Positions 7,363-13,961 of a stretch of 45,698 bases of DNA are shown one piece after another; the stretch's first letter is position 1; each line of letters starts with the position of its first letter. The stretch is from Streptococcus sp. A12 (GTDB taxonomy: Bacteria; Bacillota; Bacilli; Lactobacillales; Streptococcaceae): NCBI RefSeq assembly GCF_905372335.1, contig NZ_CAJPOU010000008.1, positions 1 to 45,698 of the forward strand, given 5' to 3'. Position numbers and translations under genes: made by a program. The notes beneath the pieces are model-generated. The model worked only from the letters and a program-made list of their open reading frames with translations, made no database searches and was not told where the DNA came from.

Positions 7363-7393
7363 GAACCACTTAGGGGCTGAAAAGAACCACTTA
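7363..7393. promoter_or_regulatory. Direct repeat pair, candidate LytTR operator
   Basis: GAACCACTTA occurs at 7363-7372 and again at 7384-7393, exactly 21 bp apart, so both face the same side of the helix. The pair ends 11 bp before the -35. This spacing is that of AgrA-type LytTR binding sites (two direct repeats, two helical turns). Self-activation by the downstream regulator is inference. Confidence 0.6.
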
Positions 7394-7404
7394 CCGAAAA
7401 GGTC

Positions 7405-7432
7405 TTGTAAGATTTTGAACACCTGTTATAAT
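7405..7432 (+). promoter_or_regulatory. Promoter of the LytTR operon
   Basis: TTGTAA (7405-7410), 16-bp spacer, TGT-extended TATAAT (7427-7432), directly downstream of the direct repeats. Confidence 0.7.
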
Positions 7433-7462
7433 GTTACTAACAAAGGTTAAGAAAGGAGTCCT

Positions 7463-7909
7463 ATGAAAGTTCGTATCGAATTAGATCCGCAGATGGATGA
7501 GCCGGAAATGATCATTCGGGCTCCTCGATTGACGGAGGATGTCGCCCGCTTGCAACAGTTGATCTTGGAGCAAAAAATGACGCCCTTGACCTTTTACAAG
7601 GATCGAAGCGAGTACTTTGTAGATGTGTCAGAAATTCTCTTCTTTGAGACAGATGGTGAAAAGATCTATGGGCATACCAGAGAAGAGGCATACGAGGTCC
7701 GTCAAAAACTCTACGAGTTGGAAGAGATCTTGCCGATTGCTTTCTGTCGCATCTCCAAGTCGACCATCGTCAATACCAAGCAGATTTATTCCATCGAAAA
7801 ATCTTTTTCGGGAACCAGTACAGTAAACTTTTATCAAACCCATAAGCAGGTACACGTGTCCCGACACTATTATCAACTCTTAAAAGAACGGTTAAAGGAA
7901 ATGAGGTAA
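7463..7909 (+). CDS. LytTR-domain transcriptional regulator
   Basis: A 148-aa protein with no receiver domain: a short N-terminal region (about 1-45) followed by a LytTR DNA-binding domain (about 46-146). Typical features are the YFVDVSEILFFETDG strand, the FCRISKSTIVN segment and the VHVSRHYYQLLKE end. In streptococci, LytTR regulators without phospho-acceptors pair with a membrane protein encoded next to them that restrains them (HdrRM, BrsRM type). Here the partner is the LiaF-like gene starting 4 nt after the stop. SD AAAGGAG precedes ATG 7463. Probably self-regulated through the direct repeats at 7363-7393. Confidence 0.85.
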   Translation: MKVRIELDPQMDEPEMIIRAPRLTEDVARLQQLILEQKMTPLTFYKDRSEYFVDVSEILFFETDGEKIYGHTREEAYEVRQKLYELEEILPIAFCRISKSTIVNTKQIYSIEKSFSGTSTVNFYQTHKQVHVSRHYYQLLKERLKEMR

Positions 7910-7913
7910 CAAA

Positions 7914-8609
7914 ATGAAAAATAAATTAATTGGGATTTTCTTAATCCTCCTAGCAGCCTTGGTGCTCTTACAAGGCTATTTTGTAAAATGGGAGATCAGT
8001 ATCTGGACGCTGGCTTGGGTTGTCTTGCTCGCAGTCCTTTCCCTCTCTAGTTTCTTGAAGCGCCACTTTGGTTGGGGATTTCTATATGGGATTTTGGCCC
8101 TCTTCTCCCTTAACGGCCAATACCATTTTCTTCCAGTATCCAATTCGGTGGTCATCTTTTCTTCTATCTTAGCGGTAATCGGTCTCAATATTCTCTTCAA
8201 GCCTTCCAAAAAAGCAAAAGCGACTTGGAATTCTTACTCAGCAGGATCATCTTCCCAAACTGCTGGCAATGACATCGACGTCTCCTTCTCTACAGTGACC
8301 AAGTATTTGAATGATCAGAATTTTACGGGCGGAAGTGCGGATGTGAGCTTAGGAGAAGCTTCTATCTATTTTGACAATTGCCGGATCGAAGGACCGTCTG
8401 CCCAGTTTACGGTGGATGTCTCCCTTGGAAGTTTGAGTCTCTATGTCCCGAGCGACTGGCGGGTTCATGTCAATGTAGAAAGTTCTCTGTCAGCTATCCA
8501 ACACCAAGAAAATCCTAGCAATGTAACCAGCAAGGACTTTTACATCGTCGGAGAGGTCTCACTGGGGAATCTGGAAATCATCTATGTAGGTGAGAATAAC
8601 TTTTCATAA
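7914..8609 (+). CDS. LiaF-like membrane protein, probable LytTR partner
   Basis: A 231-aa protein with four N-terminal TM segments (about 1-98), a Ser-rich linker, and a C-terminal beta-rich domain (about 118-228) with repeated VSLGxxxxY strands (SLGEASIYF, SLGSLSLYV, SLGNLEIIYV). This is the arrangement of LiaF/DUF2154-type proteins that monitor envelope stress. It starts 4 nt after the LytTR gene, so the two are surely co-transcribed. In such pairs the membrane protein usually inhibits the regulator until a signal arrives; that role here is inferred from family and context. It is not necessarily LiaF itself, since no LiaSR pair follows. Confidence 0.8.
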   Translation: MKNKLIGIFLILLAALVLLQGYFVKWEISIWTLAWVVLLAVLSLSSFLKRHFGWGFLYGILALFSLNGQYHFLPVSNSVVIFSSILAVIGLNILFKPSKKAKATWNSYSAGSSSQTAGNDIDVSFSTVTKYLNDQNFTGGSADVSLGEASIYFDNCRIEGPSAQFTVDVSLGSLSLYVPSDWRVHVNVESSLSAIQHQENPSNVTSKDFYIVGEVSLGNLEIIYVGENNFS

Positions 8610-8620
8610 GCCGATCTAAG

Positions 8621-8660
8621 AAAAACTTATTCAAAGGTCTTGCCAAGAGAAAGTTTTTTT
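8621..8660 (+). terminator. Probable terminator after the LiaF-like gene
   Basis: AAAAACTT and AAGTTTTT flank an inner TCTT/AAGA stem and end in a T-run. It overlaps the -35 of the rpmB promoter. Confidence 0.6.
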
Positions 8661-8668
8661 GGTAATAT
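8640..8668 (+). promoter_or_regulatory. rpmB promoter
   Basis: TTGCCA (8640-8645), 17-bp spacer, TAATAT (8663-8668). An alternative -10, TATAGT at 8666, gives too long a spacer. Confidence 0.5.
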
Positions 8669-8670
8669 AG

Positions 8671-8698
8671 TACGGTATGTGGTGCTAGCACATCCGTA
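8671..8698 (+). promoter_or_regulatory. rpmB: Hairpin at the 5' end of the rpmB mRNA
   Basis: TACGG and ATGTG pair with CACAT and CCGTA (10 bp, one bulged T) around a 7-nt loop. It sits at or just after the predicted start site and lacks a T-tract. It could be a ribosomal-protein autoregulatory leader or a stabilising 5' hairpin; no known leader family is recognised. Confidence 0.4.
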
Positions 8699-8727
8699 AT
8701 ATTAGATCTAATAGGAGGCAAAACAGA

Positions 8728-8916
8728 ATGGCTAAAGTATGTTATTTTACTGGTCGTAAGACTGTATCAGGAAACAACCGTTCACACGCGATGAACCAAA
8801 CCAAACGTGCCGTAAAACCAAACCTTCAAAAAGTAACTGTCCTTATCGATGGTAAACCTAAAAAAGTTTGGGCTTCAGCTCGTGCATTGAAATCTGGTAA
8901 AGTAGAACGCGTTTAA
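8728..8916 (+). CDS. rpmB: Ribosomal protein L28
   Basis: A 62-aa basic protein, full length for bL28, beginning MAKVCYFTGRKTVSGNN with the RSHAMNQTKR segment and ending in SARALKSGKVERV. It is a component of the large ribosomal subunit. The first part lacks the CxxC zinc pairs seen in some bL28 forms. SD TAGGAGG lies upstream of ATG. Transcribed alone, between its promoter/leader hairpin and a terminator; the Asp23 and FakA genes follow under a separate promoter, a conserved Firmicute neighbourhood. Confidence 0.97.
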   Translation: MAKVCYFTGRKTVSGNNRSHAMNQTKRAVKPNLQKVTVLIDGKPKKVWASARALKSGKVERV

Positions 8917-8927
8917 TCAGAAAGTAG

Positions 8928-8953
8928 GATCTCTTGGAGGTCCTTTTCTTTTT
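8928..8953 (+). terminator. rpmB terminator
   Basis: AGGATCTC / GAGGTCCT stem around TTG, followed by a T-rich tail. Confidence 0.7.
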
Positions 8954-9012
8954 TCTTCATTTTTTCTCTTTTTGGACATTTGTATCAACCGATAGGAGAA
9001 AGGTGTATCCCT

Positions 9013-9041
9013 TTTACACGCGCCCTCTTTTATGGTAAAAT
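9013..9041 (+). promoter_or_regulatory. Promoter of the Asp23-fakA operon
   Basis: TTTACA (9013-9018), 17-bp spacer, TAAAAT (9036-9041). A small dyad GTGTA/TACAC (9004-9019) overlaps the -35 and may bind a regulator. Confidence 0.6.
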
Positions 9042-9071
9042 AGAATATAAAATACTTTTGAGGTAGAAATT

Positions 9072-9437
9072 ATGACAGTAAAAATCAATACGAAAGATGG
9101 TCAAATTGAATTGACTGATGATGTCATCGCAACTGTTGTAGGCGGTGCAGCTACTGAAATTTTTGGAGTGGTTGGAATGGCCAGCAAAAACGCGATTAAA
9201 GATAATTTCCAAGCTCTCTTAGGTAAGGAAAACTACTCTAAGGGTGTCGTTGTGAAAACAGCGGAAGCAGGAAGTATTGTGGTTGATGTTTACACTGTTT
9301 TGAGCTATGGTACAAAGATTAGCGAAGTCTCAAAAAATATTCAAGAGCGTGTCAAATTCAGTTTAGAAAATCAACTTGGAATCACAACGGATACAGTCAA
9401 CGTCTATATCCAAAACATTAAAATTGTGGGAGAATAA
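9072..9437 (+). CDS. Asp23/Gls24 family protein (YloU-like)
   Basis: A 121-aa soluble protein of the Asp23/DUF322 family, with the typical ELTDDVIATVVGGAA and FGVVGMASK segments and an amphipathic C-terminal strand. Family members are associated with envelope stress or sit upstream of the fatty acid kinase gene, as here: FakA starts 3 nt after this stop. The exact biochemical role of YloU-type proteins is not established to my knowledge. SD GAGGTAG before ATG. Confidence 0.88.
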   Translation: MTVKINTKDGQIELTDDVIATVVGGAATEIFGVVGMASKNAIKDNFQALLGKENYSKGVVVKTAEAGSIVVDVYTVLSYGTKISEVSKNIQERVKFSLENQLGITTDTVNVYIQNIKIVGE

Positions 9438-9439
9438 TC

Positions 9440-11104
9440 GTGTCTAAAATTACAACTAGTTTATTTCAAGAAATGGTCCAAGCAGGGGCTACTCGCTTAA
9501 ATAAACAAGCCGAGTATGTCAATTCATTGAACGTTTTTCCTGTACCTGATGGTGATACTGGAACCAACATGGGGATGACCATTGAAAATGGTGCAAAAGA
9601 AGTAGCCGATCGCTCTGCTTCAACTGTTGGTGAAGCAGCAAATATCTTTGCGAAGGGGCTTTTGATGGGAGCGCGGGGAAACTCAGGAGTGATTACTTCT
9701 CAGTTGTTCCGCGGATTTTCTCAAAGTGTCAAAGACAAGGATGAATTGGATGGGGCAGCTCTTGCGGCAGCCTTCCAAGCAGGGGTTGAAGTAGCCTATA
9801 AAGCGGTTATGAAACCTGTAGAAGGAACTATCTTAACGGTTTCTCGCGGTGCTGCCATCGGTGCCAAGAAAAAAGCAGAATTAACCAATGATGCAGTAGA
9901 AGTCATGCGTGCAGCCCTTGAAGGAGCTAAAACAGCCCTTGCCAAAACACCAGATATGCTTCCTGTATTGAAGGAAGTCGGTGTGGTGGACTCTGGTGGT
10001 CAAGGTTTGGTCTTCATCTATGAAGGATTCCTATCAGCTTTGACAGGAGAATTCATCGCTTCTGAAGAATTTGTGGCGACTCCAGCAACCATGTCAGAAA
10101 TGATCAACGCAGAGCACCACAAGTCCGTAGCGGGCCATGTGGCAACCGAAGATATCACCTTTGGTTACTGTACAGAGATCATGGTCGCTTTGAAACAAGG
10201 TCCAACCTATGTCAAAGACTTTGACTACGACGAATTCCGTAACTATTTGAACAATCTTGGGGATTCTCTATTAGTCGTCAACGATGATGAAATCGTCAAA
10301 GTCCACGTCCATACTGAAGATCCAGGTCTTGTTATGCAAGAAGGATTGAAATATGGTAGCTTGGTCAAGGTAAAAGTTGACAACATGCGCAACCAGCACG
10401 AAGCACAAGTTGAAAAAGAAGAGCGCCAAGCGAAACCAGCTGAAGCAAAAGAATATGCGATCATTGCAGTCGTTGCGGGTGACGGATTAGCGGATATCTT
10501 CAAAGCGCAAGGAGTGGATTACATCATCTCTGGTGGTCAAACCATGAACCCTTCAACAGAAGACTTTGTCAAAGCTGTTGAAGAGTTGAATGCGAGCAAC
10601 ATCATCATCTTGCCAAACAACAAAAACATCTTGATGGCGGCTCAATCTGCAGCAGAAGTCATTGAACAACCAGCAGCAGTCGTAGAGACGAAGACCATCC
10701 CTCAAGGATTGACCAGTCTTCTTGCTTTTGATGAGAGCAAGTCGATCGAAGAAAACTACGAACGCATGAGCGCTTCATTGGAAGATGTTGTTTCAGGTAG
10801 TGTGACGACAGCTGTTCGTGATACCACTATTGATGGTCTTGAAATCCATGAAAACGACAATCTTGGAATGGTCGATGGTAAGATCGTCGCTTCCAATCCA
10901 GATATGATGGAAACCTTGACAGCTACCTTTGACAAGATGTTGGACGAAGATAGTGAAATTGTCACTATTTATATCGGTGAAGATGGTAAAGAAGATCTAG
11001 CCAATGACTTGGCTCAAAACTTGATGGCTAAATATGAGGATGTCGAAGTCGAAATTCATCAAGGAAATCAACCAGTTTACCCATATTTGTTTAGCGTTGA
11101 ATAA
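9440..11104 (+). CDS. fakA: Fatty acid kinase catalytic subunit (DAK2 domain)
   Basis: A 554-aa protein with the usual FakA/YloV length. The N-terminal DAK2/DhaL-like kinase domain (about 1-200) has the nucleotide and metal motif PDGDTGTNM (about 35-44) and GARGNSG. A middle domain and a C-terminal domain (DUF1949-like region to 554) follow. FakA phosphorylates exogenous fatty acids bound to FakB (DegV family, not in this window), giving acyl-phosphate for PlsX/PlsY phospholipid synthesis. Start is GTG 9440 with GGGAGA upstream. Co-transcribed with the Asp23 protein and followed by a strong terminator. Confidence 0.92.
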   Translation: MSKITTSLFQEMVQAGATRLNKQAEYVNSLNVFPVPDGDTGTNMGMTIENGAKEVADRSASTVGEAANIFAKGLLMGARGNSGVITSQLFRGFSQSVKDKDELDGAALAAAFQAGVEVAYKAVMKPVEGTILTVSRGAAIGAKKKAELTNDAVEVMRAALEGAKTALAKTPDMLPVLKEVGVVDSGGQGLVFIYEGFLSALTGEFIASEEFVATPATMSEMINAEHHKSVAGHVATEDITFGYCTEIMVALKQGPTYVKDFDYDEFRNYLNNLGDSLLVVNDDEIVKVHVHTEDPGLVMQEGLKYGSLVKVKVDNMRNQHEAQVEKEERQAKPAEAKEYAIIAVVAGDGLADIFKAQGVDYIISGGQTMNPSTEDFVKAVEELNASNIIILPNNKNILMAAQSAAEVIEQPAAVVETKTIPQGLTSLLAFDESKSIEENYERMSASLEDVVSGSVTTAVRDTTIDGLEIHENDNLGMVDGKIVASNPDMMETLTATFDKMLDEDSEIVTIYIGEDGKEDLANDLAQNLMAKYEDVEVEIHQGNQPVYPYLFSVE

Positions 11105-11127
11105 TCAAAAAATTTCAAAAATAGTAG

Positions 11128-11166
11128 GAAAAAGAGCCAAAAAATGATTTTTTGGCCCTTTTTTTG
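11128..11166 (+). terminator. Terminator of the Asp23-fakA operon
   Basis: GCCAAAAAA / TTTTTTGGC stem with a flanking A/T extension and seven T. Confidence 0.85.
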
Positions 11167-11180
11167 ATAAAAAAAGCTTT

Positions 11181-11195
11181 ATGAAAGCGATTAAA
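11181..11195 (+). promoter_or_regulatory. cre-like site upstream of the lipoprotein gene
   Basis: ATGAAAGCGATTAAA matches the cre consensus except at position 14. It lies 9 bp upstream of the -35, where CcpA could activate or modulate. Weak evidence by sequence alone. Confidence 0.35.
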
Positions 11196-11204
11196 TAGGT
11201 GTTT

Positions 11205-11234
11205 TTAGACAATTTTTATTTGATATGTTATACT
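11205..11234 (+). promoter_or_regulatory. Promoter of the DUF1307 lipoprotein gene
   Basis: TTAGAC (11205-11210), 18-bp spacer, TGT-extended TATACT (11229-11234). Confidence 0.6.
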
Positions 11235-11264
11235 TTAGAAAAATAGAAATAGGAGAAAAAGCAC

Positions 11265-11834
11265 ATGAAAAAGGTAATCTGCTTTTTAGGAGCTTTGCTT
11301 TTTGTGATGACAGGTTGTGCTACTAAGTCCCAGTCCACAGAAACATCAAAAAGCTCAACCACTACTTCGATAGAAAAAAGTGAAACTGTTACCAGTGAGG
11401 CAAAAGAAGAAACCAAGGTTCTCACTGCAGAAATCAATGGCAATCAACATCGCTACACCATCACGACAAAAGGTGATAAGGTTCAGAAATTAAAGTTAGA
11501 TGTTTTATCGGCCCTACCAGAAAAAATTGCCACTAACTCAGCTAATCTAAGTCCTGAAGAGATGACAAAAATTATCAATGAAGGTTTGCAGTCAGATTCA
11601 GAATACAAGGCTCTGAAAGACACAGCTGGCTTCAGTATCGAATATAAGGTCACTCCAGAGAAAAAATTAGCCTCAACAGTCTCTGTTGATATGGAAACCA
11701 TTGATTGGGACAAGGTTAAAGATCTATCTTACTTTAAAGACCTTGGTATCGGTGACCTAAAAGACATCAAGGCATCTACTGTTTTCACAGGATTAAAACT
11801 CCACGGTTTCAAAGAAGAAACCCCAGCTCCATAG
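11265..11834 (+). CDS. YehR-like (DUF1307) lipoprotein
   Basis: A 189-aa surface lipoprotein. A lipoprotein signal peptide ends in the lipobox VMTGC (Cys18). A Ser/Thr/Glu-rich linker (about 22-50) leads to a folded domain with the alternating strands typical of DUF1307 (YehR) proteins. Function of the family is unknown. SD AGGAG before ATG 11265. Monocistronic: it lies between its own promoter and a terminator, with a cre-like site just upstream. Confidence 0.82.
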   Translation: MKKVICFLGALLFVMTGCATKSQSTETSKSSTTTSIEKSETVTSEAKEETKVLTAEINGNQHRYTITTKGDKVQKLKLDVLSALPEKIATNSANLSPEEMTKIINEGLQSDSEYKALKDTAGFSIEYKVTPEKKLASTVSVDMETIDWDKVKDLSYFKDLGIGDLKDIKASTVFTGLKLHGFKEETPAP

Positions 11835-11864
11835 GTTCGGACTCTTATCCGGCCTTTTTTTTAT
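11833..11864 (+). terminator. Terminator of the lipoprotein gene
   Basis: CGGA / TCCG stem extended by flanking GG/CC around a 6-nt loop, then eight T. Confidence 0.75.
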
Positions 11865-11868
11865 TTTC

Positions 11869-11884
11869 CATGACATTTGTCATG
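11869..11884. promoter_or_regulatory. Palindromic operator of the DesKR-like operon
   Basis: CATGACA-TT-TGTCATG is a perfect 7-bp dyad, followed by a second imperfect copy TGACA..CATC near 11893-11905. The centres lie about 65 and 42 bp before the predicted start. Paired sites upstream of a poor -35 are the layout expected for activation by a NarL/DesR-type regulator, and one is encoded at the end of this operon. Confidence 0.5.
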
Positions 11885-11904
11885 TGAGCCAGTGACAAAA
11901 TCAT

Positions 11905-11934
11905 CTAGTGGCCTGTTATTCCTTTCGCTATAAT
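11905..11934 (+). promoter_or_regulatory. Promoter of the small-protein/ABC/DesKR operon
   Basis: TATAAT at 11929-11934 is perfect, but the hexamer 17-18 bp upstream (CTAGTG or TAGTGG) is poor, suggesting dependence on an activator. Confidence 0.5.
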
Positions 11935-11962
11935 ATAGTCAGAAAGTAAGAGGTAAGGAAAA

Positions 11963-12154
11963 ATGAAACAATGGTTCTATAAAGTGTTTACGTTAACAGT
12001 TGTTGGGATGGTCGTCTATTTGATCTTTTCAAAGGATGATAGCCTCTATTACCATTTCCCTTGGGAATTGTTTGCTGGGATTGGAATCATGAGCTGGGCG
12101 GTCCAAGAAGGTCTAAAAATGATCAAGGCTGTTAAAAAGGAGATGGAGCAATGA
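11963..12154 (+). CDS. Small membrane protein 1 of the ABC/two-component operon
   Basis: A 63-aa protein with two hydrophobic segments (about 8-22 and 35-50) and a basic tail ending KAVKKEMEQ. SD TAAGG upstream of ATG. Its last codons overlap the next small gene (ATGA). Family not recognised. First gene of a tight operon (two small proteins, ABC ATPase, permease, kinase, regulator), so a role as accessory or regulatory subunit of the exporter or kinase is plausible but unproven. Confidence 0.7.
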   Translation: MKQWFYKVFTLTVVGMVVYLIFSKDDSLYYHFPWELFAGIGIMSWAVQEGLKMIKAVKKEMEQ

Positions 12155-12348
12155 AAAAGAAGTTTGAAATTGGATTGGTAGCTGTTTTGTGTTTGCTCCT
12201 TTGGGCAACTGAGATAATGACGGGCTGGTTTTCTGCCCATTTTCCTAGCTGGTTTTTCCAAACGGTTTGGGGAGTGACCTTGGTCGTCTATGTCATCATT
12301 CCAGCTGGCCAAATCTGGTTGAAAGGAGAGTCTCATGAGTGTCATTAG
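12151..12348 (+). CDS. Small membrane protein 2 of the ABC/two-component operon
   Basis: A 65-aa protein with two hydrophobic segments (about 6-26 and 37-56), starting within the stop of the previous gene (ATGA overlap) and overlapping the ATPase start by 14 nt. SD GGAG upstream. Family not recognised. Similar size and topology to its neighbour, but I see no clear sequence similarity between the two. Confidence 0.7.
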   Translation: MKKKFEIGLVAVLCLLLWATEIMTGWFSAHFPSWFFQTVWGVTLVVYVIIPAGQIWLKGESHECH

Positions 12349-13252
12349 AGTAGAGAACTTGAACAAAAGTATCAGAGGAAAAATGATTCTAGAAAATCTT
12401 TCTTTCAGGGTTGAACGGGGAGACTGTCTGGCCTTGATTGGGCCAAACGGGGCAGGGAAGACAACCTTGATGGATTGCCTCCTAGGAGATAGGAAGGCGA
12501 CTTCTGGGATCATTGAAATAGAGGGTAAGGCTTCTGGTCATCCTCAGTTAAAGGATAGTGTCTCTTATCTCCCTCAAGAGAATGCCATCGTGCAAAAGCT
12601 AACCGTGCAGGAACTGATCAGTTTCTTTCGCTCCATTTATCCCAACCCTTTAACGGTCAATGCCATCGATGATTTATTGCGTTTTACTCCAGAACAAAAG
12701 AAGCAATTAGCCAGTAAGCTGTCTGGTGGGCAAAAGCGTCTCCTATCCTTTGTGTTGACCTTGATTGGTCGTCCCAGTCTTCTGTTTCTGGATGAGCCAA
12801 CTGCAGCCATGGATACGTCCACTCGCCAACGCTTTTGGGAGATCGTAGGGCATTTAAAGGACCAAGGTGTGACTATAGTCTATTCTTCCCATTACATCGA
12901 GGAAGTAGAGCACACAGCTGATCGGATTTTGGTCTTGCACCAGGGCCATTTGCTTCGGGATACGACACCTCTCGCAATGAGAAGCGAAGAGGTAGAAAAA
13001 CATTTCACCCTGCCTTTGCGTTACAAAGCTCTAGTGGCCGAGATGGAAGGCGTTGGTCAAGTGACGGTCAAACCCGATGCCCTTCAGGTTGTGACAGGTG
13101 ATGCCAATCGTTTGTGGAGGCGATTGCAGGAAGAAGGATGTTCGATCCAAGAGATCGAGGTGACCAATAGAAGCTTATTGGATTCTATTTTTGAAAATAC
13201 AAAGGAAGTAGGTAGAGAAGATGAAACGCATGAAAGCTCTCGGCGTGGTTGA
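12335..13252 (+). CDS. ABC-2 exporter ATPase of the DesKR-like operon
   Basis: A 305-aa ATP-binding subunit. Walker A GPNGAGKT (36-43), signature LSGGQ (129-133), Walker B LLFLDEP (149-155), H-loop YSSH. A C-terminal extension of about 90 residues follows the nucleotide-binding domain, as in two-component-linked exporters such as bacitracin- or DesKR-linked systems. AAGGAGAG precedes ATG 12335. It overlaps the permease gene by 32 nt. Substrate unknown. Confidence 0.9.
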   Translation: MSVIRVENLNKSIRGKMILENLSFRVERGDCLALIGPNGAGKTTLMDCLLGDRKATSGIIEIEGKASGHPQLKDSVSYLPQENAIVQKLTVQELISFFRSIYPNPLTVNAIDDLLRFTPEQKKQLASKLSGGQKRLLSFVLTLIGRPSLLFLDEPTAAMDTSTRQRFWEIVGHLKDQGVTIVYSSHYIEEVEHTADRILVLHQGHLLRDTTPLAMRSEEVEKHFTLPLRYKALVAEMEGVGQVTVKPDALQVVTGDANRLWRRLQEEGCSIQEIEVTNRSLLDSIFENTKEVGREDETHESSRRG

Positions 13253-13961
13253 GTGGCATTTGACTAGACGCCAAGCCATTTATTACTTGTTATCAATTGG
13301 GATGCCAACGGCCTTTTATCTCTTCTTTTCAGGGATGTACCAGGAAACACCAGGAGCACCTGCTCACTTTATGAGGGATTATCTCCTTTCTATGACGGCA
13401 TTTTCTATGATGTCTACGGCTATCTTTTCTTTTCCAACAGTTCTTGAAACCGATCGACTCAACAATTGGCAAAAAGTCTTGCGCCATACCCCGGTATCTA
13501 TGGTAGAATATTATCTAATAAAGGTTGTGGGTCTCTTTGTCGATTTTCTCCTATCGATTGGAGTTGTCTTTACCGTGGGCCATGTGGTGCGCCATGTGAA
13601 TATGTCCCTACAAGATTGGATTTTGTCGGCCTTTATTCTCATCCTAGGAAGCCTAGCGTTTGTGGCTCTCGGCCTGGTTTTGACCTTGCTTCCTTCTAGT
13701 CAATTGATGTCTGTTGTGGGCAATCTCCTTTACATGGGGTTGGCTGTCATGGGTGGCCTTTGGATGCCGATTAGTCTCTTTCCAGAATGGATGCAAGCCA
13801 TCGGCAAATGCCTACCAACCTATCAATTGATGGAGCTGATCAAGACCTTTTTAAACAAGGGGGAGATCAATGTTCTCGCTAGTGTCTATTTAACCTTGTT
13901 TACCCTGGTCTTGTTTACCCTTGTCATTGTTTATCGTCGTCATTCTGAGGTTCGTTCATGA
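13221..13961 (+). CDS. ABC-2 type permease of the DesKR-like operon
   Basis: A 246-aa membrane protein with six hydrophobic segments and the ABC-2 family LGLVLTLLPSSQ and GGLWMPISLFPEWM regions. It begins inside the ATPase gene (32-nt overlap; ATG 13230 is an alternative start) and ends with an ATGA overlap with the kinase. The ATPase probably forms a 2:2 exporter with this subunit; membrane stress or lipid export are the usual roles for DesKR-neighbouring transporters (inference). Confidence 0.87.
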   Translation: MKRMKALGVVEWHLTRRQAIYYLLSIGMPTAFYLFFSGMYQETPGAPAHFMRDYLLSMTAFSMMSTAIFSFPTVLETDRLNNWQKVLRHTPVSMVEYYLIKVVGLFVDFLLSIGVVFTVGHVVRHVNMSLQDWILSAFILILGSLAFVALGLVLTLLPSSQLMSVVGNLLYMGLAVMGGLWMPISLFPEWMQAIGKCLPTYQLMELIKTFLNKGEINVLASVYLTLFTLVLFTLVIVYRRHSEVRS

